A stretch of 50,567 nucleotides of DNA from Paenibacillus agaridevorans (GTDB lineage Bacteria; Bacillota; Bacilli; Paenibacillales; Paenibacillaceae): assembly GCF_003112455.1 (NCBI RefSeq), contig NZ_BDQX01000077.1, positions 1-50,567 on the forward strand, written 5' to 3'. The position numbers were made by a program, and so were the translations under genes. The notes beneath the pieces are model-generated. The model did not search any database. It saw nothing but the letters and a program-made list of their open reading frames with translations, and was not told where the DNA came from. Shown here piece by piece: positions 1 to 8,600 of this stretch. Position 1 is the stretch's first letter, and each line of letters begins with the position of its first letter.

Positions 1-142
1 TACCTGTAGTATGATAGGTTTGATTCCATTTCTCTAGGAAATGGTTAAACACGAAGCGGCTGCAGCCCAATGTTTTGCGCATGAGCACGCTCTGCTCTTG
101 AGTCGGATAGATACGAAATTTGAATGCCTTATGATGAAGCAT
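1..142 (-). CDS. tnpB: TnpB/OrfB transposase-associated nuclease, 5' part only (IS200/IS605 family)
   Basis: Reading leftward from the ATG at 142, the frame stays open to the window edge and gives 47 residues. The first part, with the motif KAFKFRIYPTQEQ followed about ten residues on by LGCSRFVFNHFLEKWN, is the typical N-terminal helix-turn-helix region of OrfB/TnpB proteins of IS200/IS605-type elements. A purine-rich AGGTGGTGA lies just upstream of the start. Known TnpB proteins are RNA-guided DNA nucleases carried by these transposons. The RuvC-like catalytic part, and any guide RNA at the 3' end, lie outside the window. No TnpA gene is seen on this side, so this may be an orphan TnpB element; the missing half prevents a judgement on whether it is intact. 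Confidence 0.8.
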   Translation of the reverse strand, partial: MLHHKAFKFRIYPTQEQSVLMRKTLGCSRFVFNHFLEKWNQTYHTTG

Positions 143-341
143 CGCCTGTTTCACCACCTATCTACAAGAAATACAATTGTTAACACCACCTAATTATAGC
201 ACATACGTTCGCTTATATTCACCTACAAAATTCCCGATTCATCCCCTTCCTTCGCTCTCACTTCGTGAGTAAGGTGGCATAGAGGCAGGGGTATTCTCGG
301 TGATTGTGATAAAAAAGACCGCTCCTTCCCATCGTCCCCGT
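143..341. other. Gene-free stretch between tnpB and the pentapeptide gene
   Basis: This stretch contains the upstream region of tnpB and presumably the end of the insertion element. I could not place the element boundary, because IS200/IS605 elements have no terminal inverted repeats and make no target duplication. No convincing open frame with a ribosome binding site is present. Confidence 0.4.
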
Positions 342-460
342 ATGGAAAAACGGATGCTGGACTAGAGGATTATCGGGGAGTTGCCCTGACCGAGACCATA
401 CAATACCTGACAGTACAGGGCGCCGATCTGTCTTATGCGCGTTTCGATTATTCTGCAAGC

Positions 461-847
461 TTGAACACCTCAACATTTATAAATTGTTGCTTTGACGGGG
501 TCAAGCTGGATAGCAGATATGTGAATCATACATTCAGCCACTGTTCTTTCCGAGGAGCAAAGCTAAATCATGCAAGGATCGGCAAACAATTTAACGATTG
601 CGATTTTACAGGCTGCAATTTAAGTAAAGCGATAGCGAACGATGTATCGTTCATACGCTGCCGTTTTTCCGACGCCAATTTTCGCGGGGCATTATTGTTG
701 TATTGCCGGTTTGAGGAATGTAGTTTTGATGGAGCTTTTTTTCATAACGGTTCGTTAGCAGGAAGCCGCTTTACGGGAGAGACTGGCTTGCTCCCTGTTT
801 GGGGAAATACGATACTGGACAATGTCAAAATCAAAGAATGTGATTAA
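461..847 (+). CDS. Pentapeptide-repeat protein, probably 5'-damaged
   Basis: The product is built of repeats of the type C-x-F-x-x and A-x-L-x-x (for example FINCCF, HCSFRGAKL, DCDFTGCNL, RCRFSDANF, CRFEECSF), the signature of pentapeptide-repeat proteins. These fold as a right-handed four-sided beta helix; their functions vary and are often unknown. The listed TTG start at 461 has no ribosome binding site. The same frame stays open back to about 269 and continues the repeat pattern (QGADLSYARFDYSAS), so the protein originally began further left, but no in-frame ATG, GTG or TTG start is visible there. An ATG at 342 begins a short frame, MEKRMLD, that ends at a TAG exactly where the pentapeptide frame takes over. 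A one-base loss near 363 would explain this. Confidence 0.65.
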   Translation: MNTSTFINCCFDGVKLDSRYVNHTFSHCSFRGAKLNHARIGKQFNDCDFTGCNLSKAIANDVSFIRCRFSDANFRGALLLYCRFEECSFDGAFFHNGSLAGSRFTGETGLLPVWGNTILDNVKIKECD

Positions 848-860
848 TTAAAGAAGAAAT

Positions 861-1502
861 TCAAGAAAATTGCCAAAAACCTGCTACTGGATTTTGTATC
901 TCATCCGTCCCGATCTTGGCGAAAATATAGAGAGAGCCAAAACCAAAAGGATAACTGTAATCATCTTGAAGCAAAGTTTCGGGGTAACCATCTTCATCTA
1001 CCTGAAATAAAAAAGAAAATGATTCATCCTTCAGCTTCGTATAATAATAATCTTCATTTTGTATAAGTCTCGGGTTTCCGCCTAGTTTGATCAAAAAAGA
1101 CTGATCCATTGCCTTCTCGTCATTGCTTAGTGCCCCGTCCGAAATTGCATGTTTTATAAGACCTGGGTTAGTAAACATATCTTTGACGCTTTCAGTTGAA
1201 ATCGGATGTTCAATCACCTTTATCGAGCAATTAGGATAAATATTGTTTTCCAAATATTCCTCATAGTCCTCAGGAATGAAGATCGAAATCATGCTCTCAG
1301 GTTTAAAGGGATGGACGAGGCTCAAATAAAAGTAATATTTTAGGTTACCTTCGTGGATGAGGTCATCTCGATCATCAAAGAAGTCAGGTGCATTCCCGCC
1401 GATCCAGCCTTTACCCTGTTCGTTCGAAAGGCTTGATTCTGCATAATAAAGAAGACTGTCCGTTCTCTCAACTAAAATATTCATGTGATTTTCCATAGGC
1501 AT
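861..1502 (-). CDS. YwqG-like (DUF1963-type) cytoplasmic protein
   Basis: The 213-residue product is soluble and acidic. Its C-terminal half carries LIKLGGNPRLIQ, FLFQVDEDGYPETLL and GFGSLYIFAKI, which resemble the GG-x-P-x-x-IQ, Leu-Leu-Gln-Asp and final Gly-x-Leu-Tyr-Phe strand motifs of the YwqG/DUF1963 family. That family has no firmly known function and is often found beside toxin and immunity genes. The ATG at 1502 has GGGGAT eight bases upstream; later ATGs at codons 3 and 7 are alternatives. It lies 27 bp downstream of the two-component operon on the same strand with no clear terminator between, so read-through is possible. The family call is from motifs only. Confidence 0.55.
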   Translation of the reverse strand: MPMENHMNILVERTDSLLYYAESSLSNEQGKGWIGGNAPDFFDDRDDLIHEGNLKYYFYLSLVHPFKPESMISIFIPEDYEEYLENNIYPNCSIKVIEHPISTESVKDMFTNPGLIKHAISDGALSNDEKAMDQSFLIKLGGNPRLIQNEDYYYTKLKDESFSFLFQVDEDGYPETLLQDDYSYPFGFGSLYIFAKIGTDEIQNPVAGFWQFS

Positions 1503-1529
1503 ATTACGAATCCCCGTTCATGCGTAAAT

Positions 1530-2246
1530 TTACACCTTGAAGCGATATCCAGCGCCCCATACGGTCTCGATAAACTGGTGCTGCGACGGGTCCTTCTGGA
1601 TCTTGTCCCGGATCTTCCCTACATGGACCGTGACCGTGGCGGTATCGCCATAATTTTCGATCCCCCAGACCCTGTCCAGCAGCGCCTCCTTGGAGTAGAC
1701 CCGATCCGGGTTTTCCGCGAGGAACAGCAGCAGGTCGAATTCTTTTGCCGTCATCGCAACCTCAGCCCCGCGCAGCGTTACCCGTCTTGCATCGACCTGG
1801 ATCGCGAGTTCGCGAATGTTAAGCTCGCGCGACTTCCGGGCATGCGAATGGCCGGTGCCTGCCGCGACACCGGTCAATCGGTCATATCGTTCGAGATGAG
1901 CCTTTACCCGCGCCACGAGCTCCGTCGGGCTGAACGGTTTTGTCACATAATCGTCAGCCCCTAAGCCGAGGCCCCGGATCTTGTCGATATCCTCCTTGCG
2001 GGCGGAAACCATGAGCACCGGAATAAACTTGGTCTCCCGGATCCGTCGCAAGAGATCAAAGCCGTCCATGCCCGGCAGCATGACATCCAGAATGATTAGA
2101 TCGTATTCTCGTTCCAGCGCTTCTTCAAGCGCTTGCCGGCCGTCTGCCCGAAGCGTAACCTCGTAGCCATTTACCTCGAGAAAATCCCGCTCCAGCTCGG
2201 CAATCGCTTGATCGTCCTCAACAATTAACACTTTCCGCTTCGACAT
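1530..2246 (-). CDS. OmpR/PhoB-family response regulator
   Basis: The 238-residue protein has a receiver domain (about 1-120) with the acidic pair D11-D12, phospho-acceptor D54 in LIILDVMLPGMDG, and the conserved lysine K103 in VTKPF. The C-terminal winged-helix domain (about 138-238) carries MTAKEFDLLLFLAENPDRVYSK and ends VWGAGYRF, typical of the OmpR class. It starts one base after the kinase stop, so the two are translationally coupled. It is expected to be phosphorylated by that kinase and to bind promoters, plausibly that of its own ABC-transporter operon. The exact regulon cannot be read from the sequence. Confidence 0.95.
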   Translation of the reverse strand: MSKRKVLIVEDDQAIAELERDFLEVNGYEVTLRADGRQALEEALEREYDLIILDVMLPGMDGFDLLRRIRETKFIPVLMVSARKEDIDKIRGLGLGADDYVTKPFSPTELVARVKAHLERYDRLTGVAAGTGHSHARKSRELNIRELAIQVDARRVTLRGAEVAMTAKEFDLLLFLAENPDRVYSKEALLDRVWGIENYGDTATVTVHVGKIRDKIQKDPSQHQFIETVWGAGYRFKV

Positions 2247-2247
2247 C

Positions 2248-3729
2248 TCACGCTCTCCCCGCTTCGTTGCTATCCCGTTTCATCGGAATGCTGATCATCA
2301 CCGTCATGGATTGTCCCGGTTCGCTTTTCGCATGGATCGTTCCGCCATGATTAACAATAATCTGCTTCACGATGGCAAGGCCTAATCCGGAGCCGGCCAC
2401 GTTCTGATTCCGGTACGTATCCGCGCGATAGGAACGATCAAAGATCCGCTCCAGCTCGTTCGAGCCCATCCCGGGTCCGTTATCCGTAACCGCGAATACC
2501 CAATCGTCCGACTGCCGCCCGAAATAAACGTGAATATGGGGCTCTTTCTTGTCCATGAATTTCACCGAATTGCCGACGATGTTCTGCATGACGCGCCTCA
2601 TCTTCTGTACATCCATCGTCACAACATCATCTTGCCCCGCCTCATATTCGCCCGTCAACCGCACGCCCGCGCTTTCGCATTCCATTTGAAGCTCGCTCAT
2701 CGTCTGCCGATAGAACGGCTCCAGCGGCACCGTCTCCAGGTGGAAACGCTCTTGCTCGAGATCCAGCTTCGACAATAGGAACAGATCGTCGATCATCCGG
2801 TCCATATCGAGCGTCTTGGCATAAATCACGTCGATATACTTCTTCAGCTTCTCCGGATCGTTCGCAACACCTACCCGAATCCCCTCTACATAGCCTTTGA
2901 TCGAGGTCAGCGGCGTCTTCAGATCATGCGAAATATTCGAGATCAGCTCCTTGCGATTCTCCTCTAGCGCCAGCTGAACGTCGATCGACCGCTGCAGCTC
3001 GCTGCGCATCTTTTCATACGAGCGGATGACGCTTCCCACTTCGTTGCGCGCCTTGGATTCCAAATGGAAGTTCAAGTCCCCTTCGGCAATGCGCCGGGAG
3101 CCCTGTTCGAGCTGTCGCAGCGGCCTTACGATATCCTTCGTCGTGATCCAGAGCAGCGGGACCAAAATAATACCGACTAGAATCGCGATGCCGAGCAGCA
3201 CGAATTGCTCGAATCGGCTCGTATTGGACTCTGCAATCGTCATGTCGGCCATCAGGTAATACGTTAAAGGATCGTCGATTTCAGGGAAATCATAGGCAAT
3301 CGAAAGCAAGTCGCGTTCCTCCCACTCGCTCGCGACAAACAAGCCATCTTTGTCTGGTCCAGCCGTGGACACATCCTGCCGCAGCTGCCCCAGAAATGCC
3401 TCTCCTTCGCTGAGCGCGCCGTAGCTTTCCCAGCGCTCCCCTTGCCGGACGACAAGGAACCCTCCGAAGGGCTGCAGCCGATCGCCAATGGAGGCTGCGA
3501 ACGCGGGGGACGTCAGTTCCTCCGGCGTATACCGCTCCGCATAGCGCAGGTCCACGAACAGATCGATGCCGCGAGAGAACGCTTCATGCGGGGATTGATC
3601 CTTCACGATACCGCTCGCGAGATACGAGAGGATCGCCGTGACGAGTCCGACTCCGGTCATCGCAATGATAATCGCCGTCAGTATCGTGCCAAATAAATAC
3701 GTTAAAATGAGTTTCAATCGAATGGACAT
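2248..3729 (-). CDS. Membrane sensor histidine kinase (HAMP, HisKA, HATPase)
   Basis: The 493-residue kinase has transmembrane segments at about 7-40 and 175-197. They enclose an extracellular domain of about 135 residues that could be the signal sensor. A HAMP linker (about 198-250) follows. The H-box ELISNISHDLKTPLTS places phospho-acceptor His at about 268. The ATP-binding domain has an N-box (RRVMQNIVGNSVKF), DNGPGMG, and GSGLGLAIVKQI. The start lies three bases after the permease stop with AAGGG just upstream. Kinase and regulator downstream of an ABC transporter fits a self-regulated transport or envelope-stress module. The ligand is unknown. Confidence 0.95.
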   Translation of the reverse strand: MSIRLKLILTYLFGTILTAIIIAMTGVGLVTAILSYLASGIVKDQSPHEAFSRGIDLFVDLRYAERYTPEELTSPAFAASIGDRLQPFGGFLVVRQGERWESYGALSEGEAFLGQLRQDVSTAGPDKDGLFVASEWEERDLLSIAYDFPEIDDPLTYYLMADMTIAESNTSRFEQFVLLGIAILVGIILVPLLWITTKDIVRPLRQLEQGSRRIAEGDLNFHLESKARNEVGSVIRSYEKMRSELQRSIDVQLALEENRKELISNISHDLKTPLTSIKGYVEGIRVGVANDPEKLKKYIDVIYAKTLDMDRMIDDLFLLSKLDLEQERFHLETVPLEPFYRQTMSELQMECESAGVRLTGEYEAGQDDVVTMDVQKMRRVMQNIVGNSVKFMDKKEPHIHVYFGRQSDDWVFAVTDNGPGMGSNELERIFDRSYRADTYRNQNVAGSGLGLAIVKQIIVNHGGTIHAKSEPGQSMTVMISIPMKRDSNEAGRA

Positions 3730-3732
3730 ACG

Positions 3733-4455
3733 TCAGAACCCTTTTCTCTGGAAGGCCAGCAAGCCTAATATAGTGCCAATAATATAGTAGGCTGTCATAA
3801 ATAGCAACGTTGAAATGGTCATGCCGGCATTCCCCCCATACAGGAGCGGCTGCAGCCAATCGGCATAGTCCGTGACGAAAAACCGATTCAGCTGCGGCTC
3901 GAGAAATCCGACGACGCTCATTGCCATCCACAGCACGACGCTTACCGCCAGCCCAACACCGCTGCTTCCCACCCATAGAGACACGCTATTCGCCAATACG
4001 AGCAACAAGCCGCTGAACAGGATCGCGCCGCCAAGCTCCGCTAAACCCGCCCCAAGCGAGGAAGCCGCAGGCACGCCGTGAAGAATGAAGCCTCCAACGA
4101 ATGTCGGCACGAACATACACAATACGATGAAAGCAGCGGCCGCCCACCCCGCGAACAATTTCCCCAGGAAGAGAAACTCCCGGCTGATCGGCAGCTTCAG
4201 CGCATGCTTGATCGTTCCCTTGCTTTCGCCGACCATTAGGTCGCTGCCTAACGCCACCATAAGAAAAGGGAGCACGACCGCAAGCAGCAGCTCGATTGCC
4301 GTCAGCGGGAGGTTATCCTCCAGTCCAAGGCTGTCACCGATAAAGACGAAGAGAACGCCAATGATGAAGGAGAGAAGCAGCAGAACCTTCAGCTTGCCCC
4401 CGCGGAACAGCTTGAGCAGCTCCTCTGCGGCAAGGTAATTCATCTGCGCGATCAT
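3733..4455 (-). CDS. ABC-2 type transporter permease
   Basis: The 240-residue protein has about six hydrophobic segments (for example VLLLLSFIIGVLFVFIG, ALGSDLM preceded by a membrane helix, and FLFLGKLFAGWAAAAFIVLC) and the overall pattern of ABC-2 permeases. I place the start at the ATG at 4455 because it overlaps the ATPase stop as ATGA and has AGGAG upstream in the ATPase coding sequence. A longer open frame to 4575 only reads through the ATPase gene in another frame. The permease pairs with the preceding ATPase as an exporter; the substrate is not apparent. Confidence 0.88.
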   Translation of the reverse strand: MIAQMNYLAAEELLKLFRGGKLKVLLLLSFIIGVLFVFIGDSLGLEDNLPLTAIELLLAVVLPFLMVALGSDLMVGESKGTIKHALKLPISREFLFLGKLFAGWAAAAFIVLCMFVPTFVGGFILHGVPAASSLGAGLAELGGAILFSGLLLVLANSVSLWVGSSGVGLAVSVVLWMAMSVVGFLEPQLNRFFVTDYADWLQPLLYGGNAGMTISTLLFMTAYYIIGTILGLLAFQRKGF

Positions 4456-5174
4456 ACGCCCCCGCTCCTTTCCTGTGCGAGATGATGCAAATAATAGTCC
4501 TCCACGCCCGCAAACGACTCCCGAACCTGCACGATACCCGCCGTATGGATATGCCGCCCTTCGTAAACAATGCAAGCATGCGTAATCCAGTCCTCGATGT
4601 CGTGCACCTGATGCGACGACACAATGACGCTCATCCCCGTGTCAGCCACGAGGCCGCGCAGCATCAACGCAATCTCTCGCCTACCCTCAATGTCCATGCC
4701 CGAGAACGGCTCATCGAGCAGCAGCAGCTTGGGCCGATGAAGCAGCACGCTGGCCAGCTCGAGCCGCTGCTTCATGCCGGTGGAATACTTCTTGATCTTA
4801 AGGTCCCGGTGCTTCGTCATGCCCACGAGCTCCAGCGTCTGCCGGATGCGGGCTTCGTCGACACCCGGGTATAGCTTATGGTAACATCTCAGATAGTCAT
4901 ATCCCGTCAGATAGAGGTACGGAGACGGCTCTCCGATCATCAGGCCCATGTATGGCCTCGTCAGCTCGGGCCGTTCGGCGACCGAGGCGCCGTTCCAGCA
5001 CGCTTCCCCGCGGTCTGTCCCGAGCCAGCCGGCCATCGCCTGCATCGCCGTCGTCTTCCCGGCGCCATTGGGTCCCAATAAGGCGACAACCTCACCGGCA
5101 TGCACGGTGAGGTTCAGCCCTTGGATCCCGCGACCGCCGGGGTAGACCTTCGTCAGATCGTTCACTTTGAACAT
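4452..5174 (-). CDS. ABC transporter ATP-binding protein
   Basis: The 240-residue ATPase has Walker A GPNGAGKTT (residues 34-42), the signature YSTGMKQRLELAS (about 130-142), Walker B LLLLDEP, the D-loop SGMD, and the H-loop histidine in SSHQVHD (about 188). The usual Q-loop glutamine is not evident; the equivalent segment reads GLMIGEPSPY, as in several NatA/CcmA-like export ATPases. It overlaps the permease by four bases. It lies about 30 bp downstream of the secreted-protein gene, so it belongs to the same operon. Confidence 0.93.
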   Translation of the reverse strand: MFKVNDLTKVYPGGRGIQGLNLTVHAGEVVALLGPNGAGKTTAMQAMAGWLGTDRGEACWNGASVAERPELTRPYMGLMIGEPSPYLYLTGYDYLRCYHKLYPGVDEARIRQTLELVGMTKHRDLKIKKYSTGMKQRLELASVLLHRPKLLLLDEPFSGMDIEGRREIALMLRGLVADTGMSVIVSSHQVHDIEDWITHACIVYEGRHIHTAGIVQVRESFAGVEDYYLHHLAQERSGGV

Positions 5175-5204
5175 ATTCGCATGGTCCTCCCGAGGTCAAT
5201 TGTG

Positions 5205-6173
5205 TTAGCTGCGATCGTCGAAAGTTGCCGCGTCGATCATTTCCACGGGCTTGCCGGCAGGGTCATACGCATCCGGCGTCGTGGCATTGATGCCGCTCAC
5301 GTCACCTGCGCCTTCCATCTCCACGCGGTGGGTGACGCCCGCCTTATCTTTGCCGCTCACTTCAAGCTCGCCTTGCACGCTTTGCACCTCGTTATTCGCA
5401 TCGACCGTCATTTGCAGCCGCACATGTTCAATGGCAACGTCTTTCGTCAACTCCGGCAATTGCGCTTCCAGGTCGATTCCCTCAAGTCCTTGGAAGAAGG
5501 GAAGCTGTCTGAGCTGCTCCCACCCCGCATGCGCTTCCGGCGCATGTGCGCGCCCGACCCGTTCCTCAGCCGATGCCGCGTCCATTAGTAAACGTATCGG
5601 GAGCGGAATGTCCTCCTTGCTGATGTCGACCGTAATCGTTTTCGAGCCGTCCGCCAGGTCCGCCACGCTGAAGTTGTCCTTCAGGTCGCCGACCATGAAA
5701 TCGAGGAGCGCTTCTTCCGCTTTGTTCATCGGACGATCCTGGAACTCCTCATCCGACCATTCTCGATATTCGCCGGCGTGTTCATCGTTAAAGTTGATCA
5801 CTTGATAATGCAAATCATGCGTCCGGTCTACGAGAAAGACCTTGTCGTCTCCACTGCTGAACAAGCTGGCGTTTCGTTCGACACCCATGATCGTGAAGTC
5901 GAAGTCGCCGCTGACGTTGTGCTCGCCGCCTGCTTCACCCATCTTCGCCAAACCGTCCGCCTTCAGCACCGTCTGGCCGTCAACCGTAACGCTAAAGTTT
6001 CCGTTGAATGTCGCGCTTTCGATGGCAGTTCCCGACGTATGGTTCGCTTTCAGCACCGCTTTAAATGCATCGTAACCTTCCGTGTTCGGACTATACGCGA
6101 AAGCCGTCGCCGTAAATAGTGTAATGGCGCCCAATGCCGCGCCTATCATGATGAATTTGCTTTTCTTTTTCAT
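5205..6173 (-). CDS. Secreted protein of unknown function, first gene of the ABC/two-component operon
   Basis: The 322-residue product begins MKKKSKFIMIGAALGAITLF followed by an Ala-x-Ala site near residue 26, a Sec signal peptide without a lipobox cysteine. The rest is rich in short beta-type segments with alternating polar residues (NGNFSVTVDG, TITVDISKEDI, VRLQMTVDANNEVQSVQGELEVSG), reminiscent of LolA-like or DUF6612-type exported proteins, but I do not assign a family. AAAGGAG precedes the ATG. As first gene of the operon it could be a ligand-binding or reporter protein for the sensor kinase or exporter; this is inference from position. Confidence 0.75.
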   Translation of the reverse strand: MKKKSKFIMIGAALGAITLFTATAFAYSPNTEGYDAFKAVLKANHTSGTAIESATFNGNFSVTVDGQTVLKADGLAKMGEAGGEHNVSGDFDFTIMGVERNASLFSSGDDKVFLVDRTHDLHYQVINFNDEHAGEYREWSDEEFQDRPMNKAEEALLDFMVGDLKDNFSVADLADGSKTITVDISKEDIPLPIRLLMDAASAEERVGRAHAPEAHAGWEQLRQLPFFQGLEGIDLEAQLPELTKDVAIEHVRLQMTVDANNEVQSVQGELEVSGKDKAGVTHRVEMEGAGDVSGINATTPDAYDPAGKPVEMIDAATFDDRS

Positions 6174-6304
6174 TCTCGCTCGCTCCTTTAAGGTTGTATG
6201 GCCTCTCTCGCCTACAACTTCATTCTAAAGGAGGAGTCTAAAGTCCCTCGAAAGCAATTCGAAAAATTTTCTAAAATCGGGGAATTGGGTAATTCCGCCT
6301 CGCC

Positions 6305-7220
6305 TTATCCGATAGTGAGGACAATCTTGCCGCGGCCGTGCCTTGTTTCGATCAGTTGGTGTGCATCCGCGACCTGTTCAAGCGGGAACGTCTGCCGGAT
6401 ATGGATGCGCAGCTTGCCCTTACTGTGCAGATCGACGAGCTCGGCCAGACGGGCGGCGGAGCGCTCGCCGCGGATGACACGGAGACCAAGCTCCTCGATA
6501 AGGTCGTAAGCGACAAACGTACAAATACGGTTCCTGTCCTTCACTAATTCGACCGAGGCACGCACCGCTTCCGCCCCGGCCGTATCGAAAGCGGCATCGA
6601 CGCCGTTCGGCGCCAGCTCCTGCACTCGCTCGACAAGTCCCTCTCCGTACGTAATCGGGATAGCCCCGAGCGAGCGCACGTAATCATGGTTGCTTTCGCT
6701 GGCAGTGCCGATGATCGTTTTGGCCCCCCACTCCTTCGCCAACTGTACCGCAAAAGCTCCAAGCGATCCGGCTGCGCCATGGATCAAAACCGTATCGCCC
6801 GGTCCAACGCCGATGGCTTTCATGGCGATATACGCACCCTGGCCATTGCCTGTCAGCCCGCCTGCCTCTTCCCAGGTCATACTGCCGGGCTTACTTACGA
6901 TTTGGTTTAGCGCCCACGACCACGTATTCGGCGTAACAATTCAATAGCCCGAAGCCGAGCACCTCGCTGCCTATGTCAAGGCCGGTAACCCCTTCTCCCA
7001 CTTGATCGACGATGCCCGCGAACTCGTTGCCCGGAATTTGCGGAAGCTGAACGTCAACGCCCTGTGGAGTCCACCCGCTCCGCACGCCGCAATCGTAATG
7101 CTGTACCCCGGCCGTTTTTACCCGGACCCTGACTTGCCCTGGACCGGCCTGCGGATCGGGAAACGACATGACCTCCATAACCTCGGGTCCACCGACCAAA
7201 CGAAATGCTGCTGCTTTCAT
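6305..7220 (-). pseudogene. Zinc-independent quinone oxidoreductase-like MDR protein, frameshifted
   Basis: Two adjacent frames together make one medium-chain reductase. The first (start ATG 7220, AGGAGGAGGA upstream) has the N-terminal GroES-like half with PQIPGNEFAGIVDQVGEGVTG. The second, after 6891, has the cofactor motif HGAAGSLGAFAVQLAKEWGA and the C-terminal half. Removing one base from the T-run at 6906-6908 (A-run on the coding strand) restores GANQIVSKPGSMTWEEAGG, which matches how the family normally reads here. So the gene is either a recent pseudogene or carries a sequencing error. It faces away from the LysR gene at 7454, its probable regulator. Family members reduce quinones or unsaturated carbonyls with NADPH. 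Confidence 0.85.
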
Positions 7221-7419
7221 CGTACAATCCTCCTCCTGTTTATCCCTTTTTGTCACGTCATGACCGTAACGTTTTTAATGCCCCGCTCCATGCGATAAGT
7301 TGATCTAACATGGTGTTTATTTTATCAACGTGCAGTGAAAATCGTAATTGATCTCGCTACAGGTTTTATTTTACAATTACGTATAGATAAACAGAAATAT
7401 ATCTTTTAACATAAAGGTT

Positions 7420-7435
7420 ATATACTCGGGTATAT
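7420..7435. promoter_or_regulatory. Candidate LysR-type operator
   Basis: The palindrome ATATAC-TCGG-GTATAT lies 18 bases before the LysR start, in the 230-bp space between the two divergent genes. LysR regulators commonly bind T-N11-A dyads in such positions; this dyad has that form. The assignment is inference. Confidence 0.45.
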
Positions 7436-7453
7436 GGGAAAGGAGAGACGCAT

Positions 7454-8335
7454 ATGGAATTGTTGCAGTTGCAGTATTTTCGAACGGTTGCCCGGATGGA
7501 GCACATGACTAAGGCGGCACAGGAGTTGTTAATTGCGCAGCCTGCGTTGAGCAAGACGATTTCGAGGCTGGAGCAAGATGTAGGGGTTCCGTTGTTCGAT
7601 CGGCACGGAGGCCGAATTCGCCTGAATACGTTCGGCAAGGCGTTTCTGGACAAAGTCGAGAAGGCACTCACCCTACTGGAAGAAGGACGGAAAGAAGTAT
7701 CCGAGCTGGCGGGACTCGAGCAAGGGAGCATTCACCTCGCGACATCGACGCTGGACCGGTTATCGGATGCGCTAGGCGAATTTCTCGCGCTTCATCCGGA
7801 TGTCAACTTTAAGATTACACAGGCTTCAATGGAAGAGATGACACAGTTAGTGGAGGCAGGCGGGGTCGACCTGTGCTTTACGGCGCTGCCAATCGATCGG
7901 CCCGACATTAGCACGGTATCCGTCTTGAAGGAAGAGGTTTATTTGGCTGTTCCCCAAAGACACCGGTTTGCCGGAAGAAAGAGCATCCGGTTAAGTGAAC
8001 TGGCGGAGGACCCGTTTATCGGATACAAGGAGGAATTTCCTTTTCAGAAAATGAACGATTTGTTTTTTCAAGAAGCCGGGATATCGCCTAACTTCGTCTG
8101 CCGGGTCGACGAGCCTGCCGGCATTGCAAGTCTTGTCCAGACCGGGCTTGGCGTTGCACTTGTAGGAAATTGCGGCGGTCCAAACTCCACGCTAAGCTTG
8201 CTGCATATTGAGTTCCCCGTTTGCCAGCGTAATTTCCAAATCGTATGGCATGAGAAGCGGTACCTATCCCTCGCTGCGCGCAGGTTTCGCGATTTTTTCA
8301 TCGAGTACTATGCCAAATCAGCAAAACGGGCATAG
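7454..8335 (+). CDS. LysR-family transcriptional regulator
   Basis: The 293-residue protein begins with the LysR winged helix-turn-helix: LQLQYFRTVARMEHMTKAAQELLIAQ, ALSKTISRLEQDVGVPLFDR. The C-terminal 200 residues are the periplasmic-binding-protein-like effector domain. GGAGAG sits just before the ATG. It is transcribed divergently from the damaged quinone oxidoreductase, the usual arrangement for a LysR protein and its target. The effector is unknown. If the reductase is really broken, this regulator may have lost its main neighbouring target. Confidence 0.95.
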   Translation: MELLQLQYFRTVARMEHMTKAAQELLIAQPALSKTISRLEQDVGVPLFDRHGGRIRLNTFGKAFLDKVEKALTLLEEGRKEVSELAGLEQGSIHLATSTLDRLSDALGEFLALHPDVNFKITQASMEEMTQLVEAGGVDLCFTALPIDRPDISTVSVLKEEVYLAVPQRHRFAGRKSIRLSELAEDPFIGYKEEFPFQKMNDLFFQEAGISPNFVCRVDEPAGIASLVQTGLGVALVGNCGGPNSTLSLLHIEFPVCQRNFQIVWHEKRYLSLAARRFRDFFIEYYAKSAKRA

Positions 8336-8600
8336 ATTATTTAAATATCTTAAATTTTAAAAGATAGGCGGTTAACCACTCACAGCCGGTGTAGGATGGC
8401 AGCCTGTTTTAAAATTTCATCACATATGCATTGGGGTATTCGCAAATATCGAATATTGCTCGTCTTCTAGGGCGAATTTGTTGTTATTCATGTGGAGGAC
8501 TAGCGATTATTTAAAGCTAGTGAACTAAGTTTACAAAACAAGCCTGCTGAAACCTGCTTGTGGCAATAAAGCAACCCTGTTATACTGCTAAAAAGATTAT
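8336..8600. other. Gene-free stretch upstream of the exporter leader
   Basis: No credible gene is seen. There are weak hairpins, such as ACAAGC...GCTTGT around 8539-8562 and CTAGC...GCTAG around 8501-8521. No clear terminator follows the LysR gene. The promoter of the exporter is expected here or slightly downstream but I cannot place it securely. Confidence 0.3.

Noticed and set aside
4334..4624. 96-residue ORF over the ATPase/permease junction
   Set aside because: Out-of-frame reading of two clearly coding genes.
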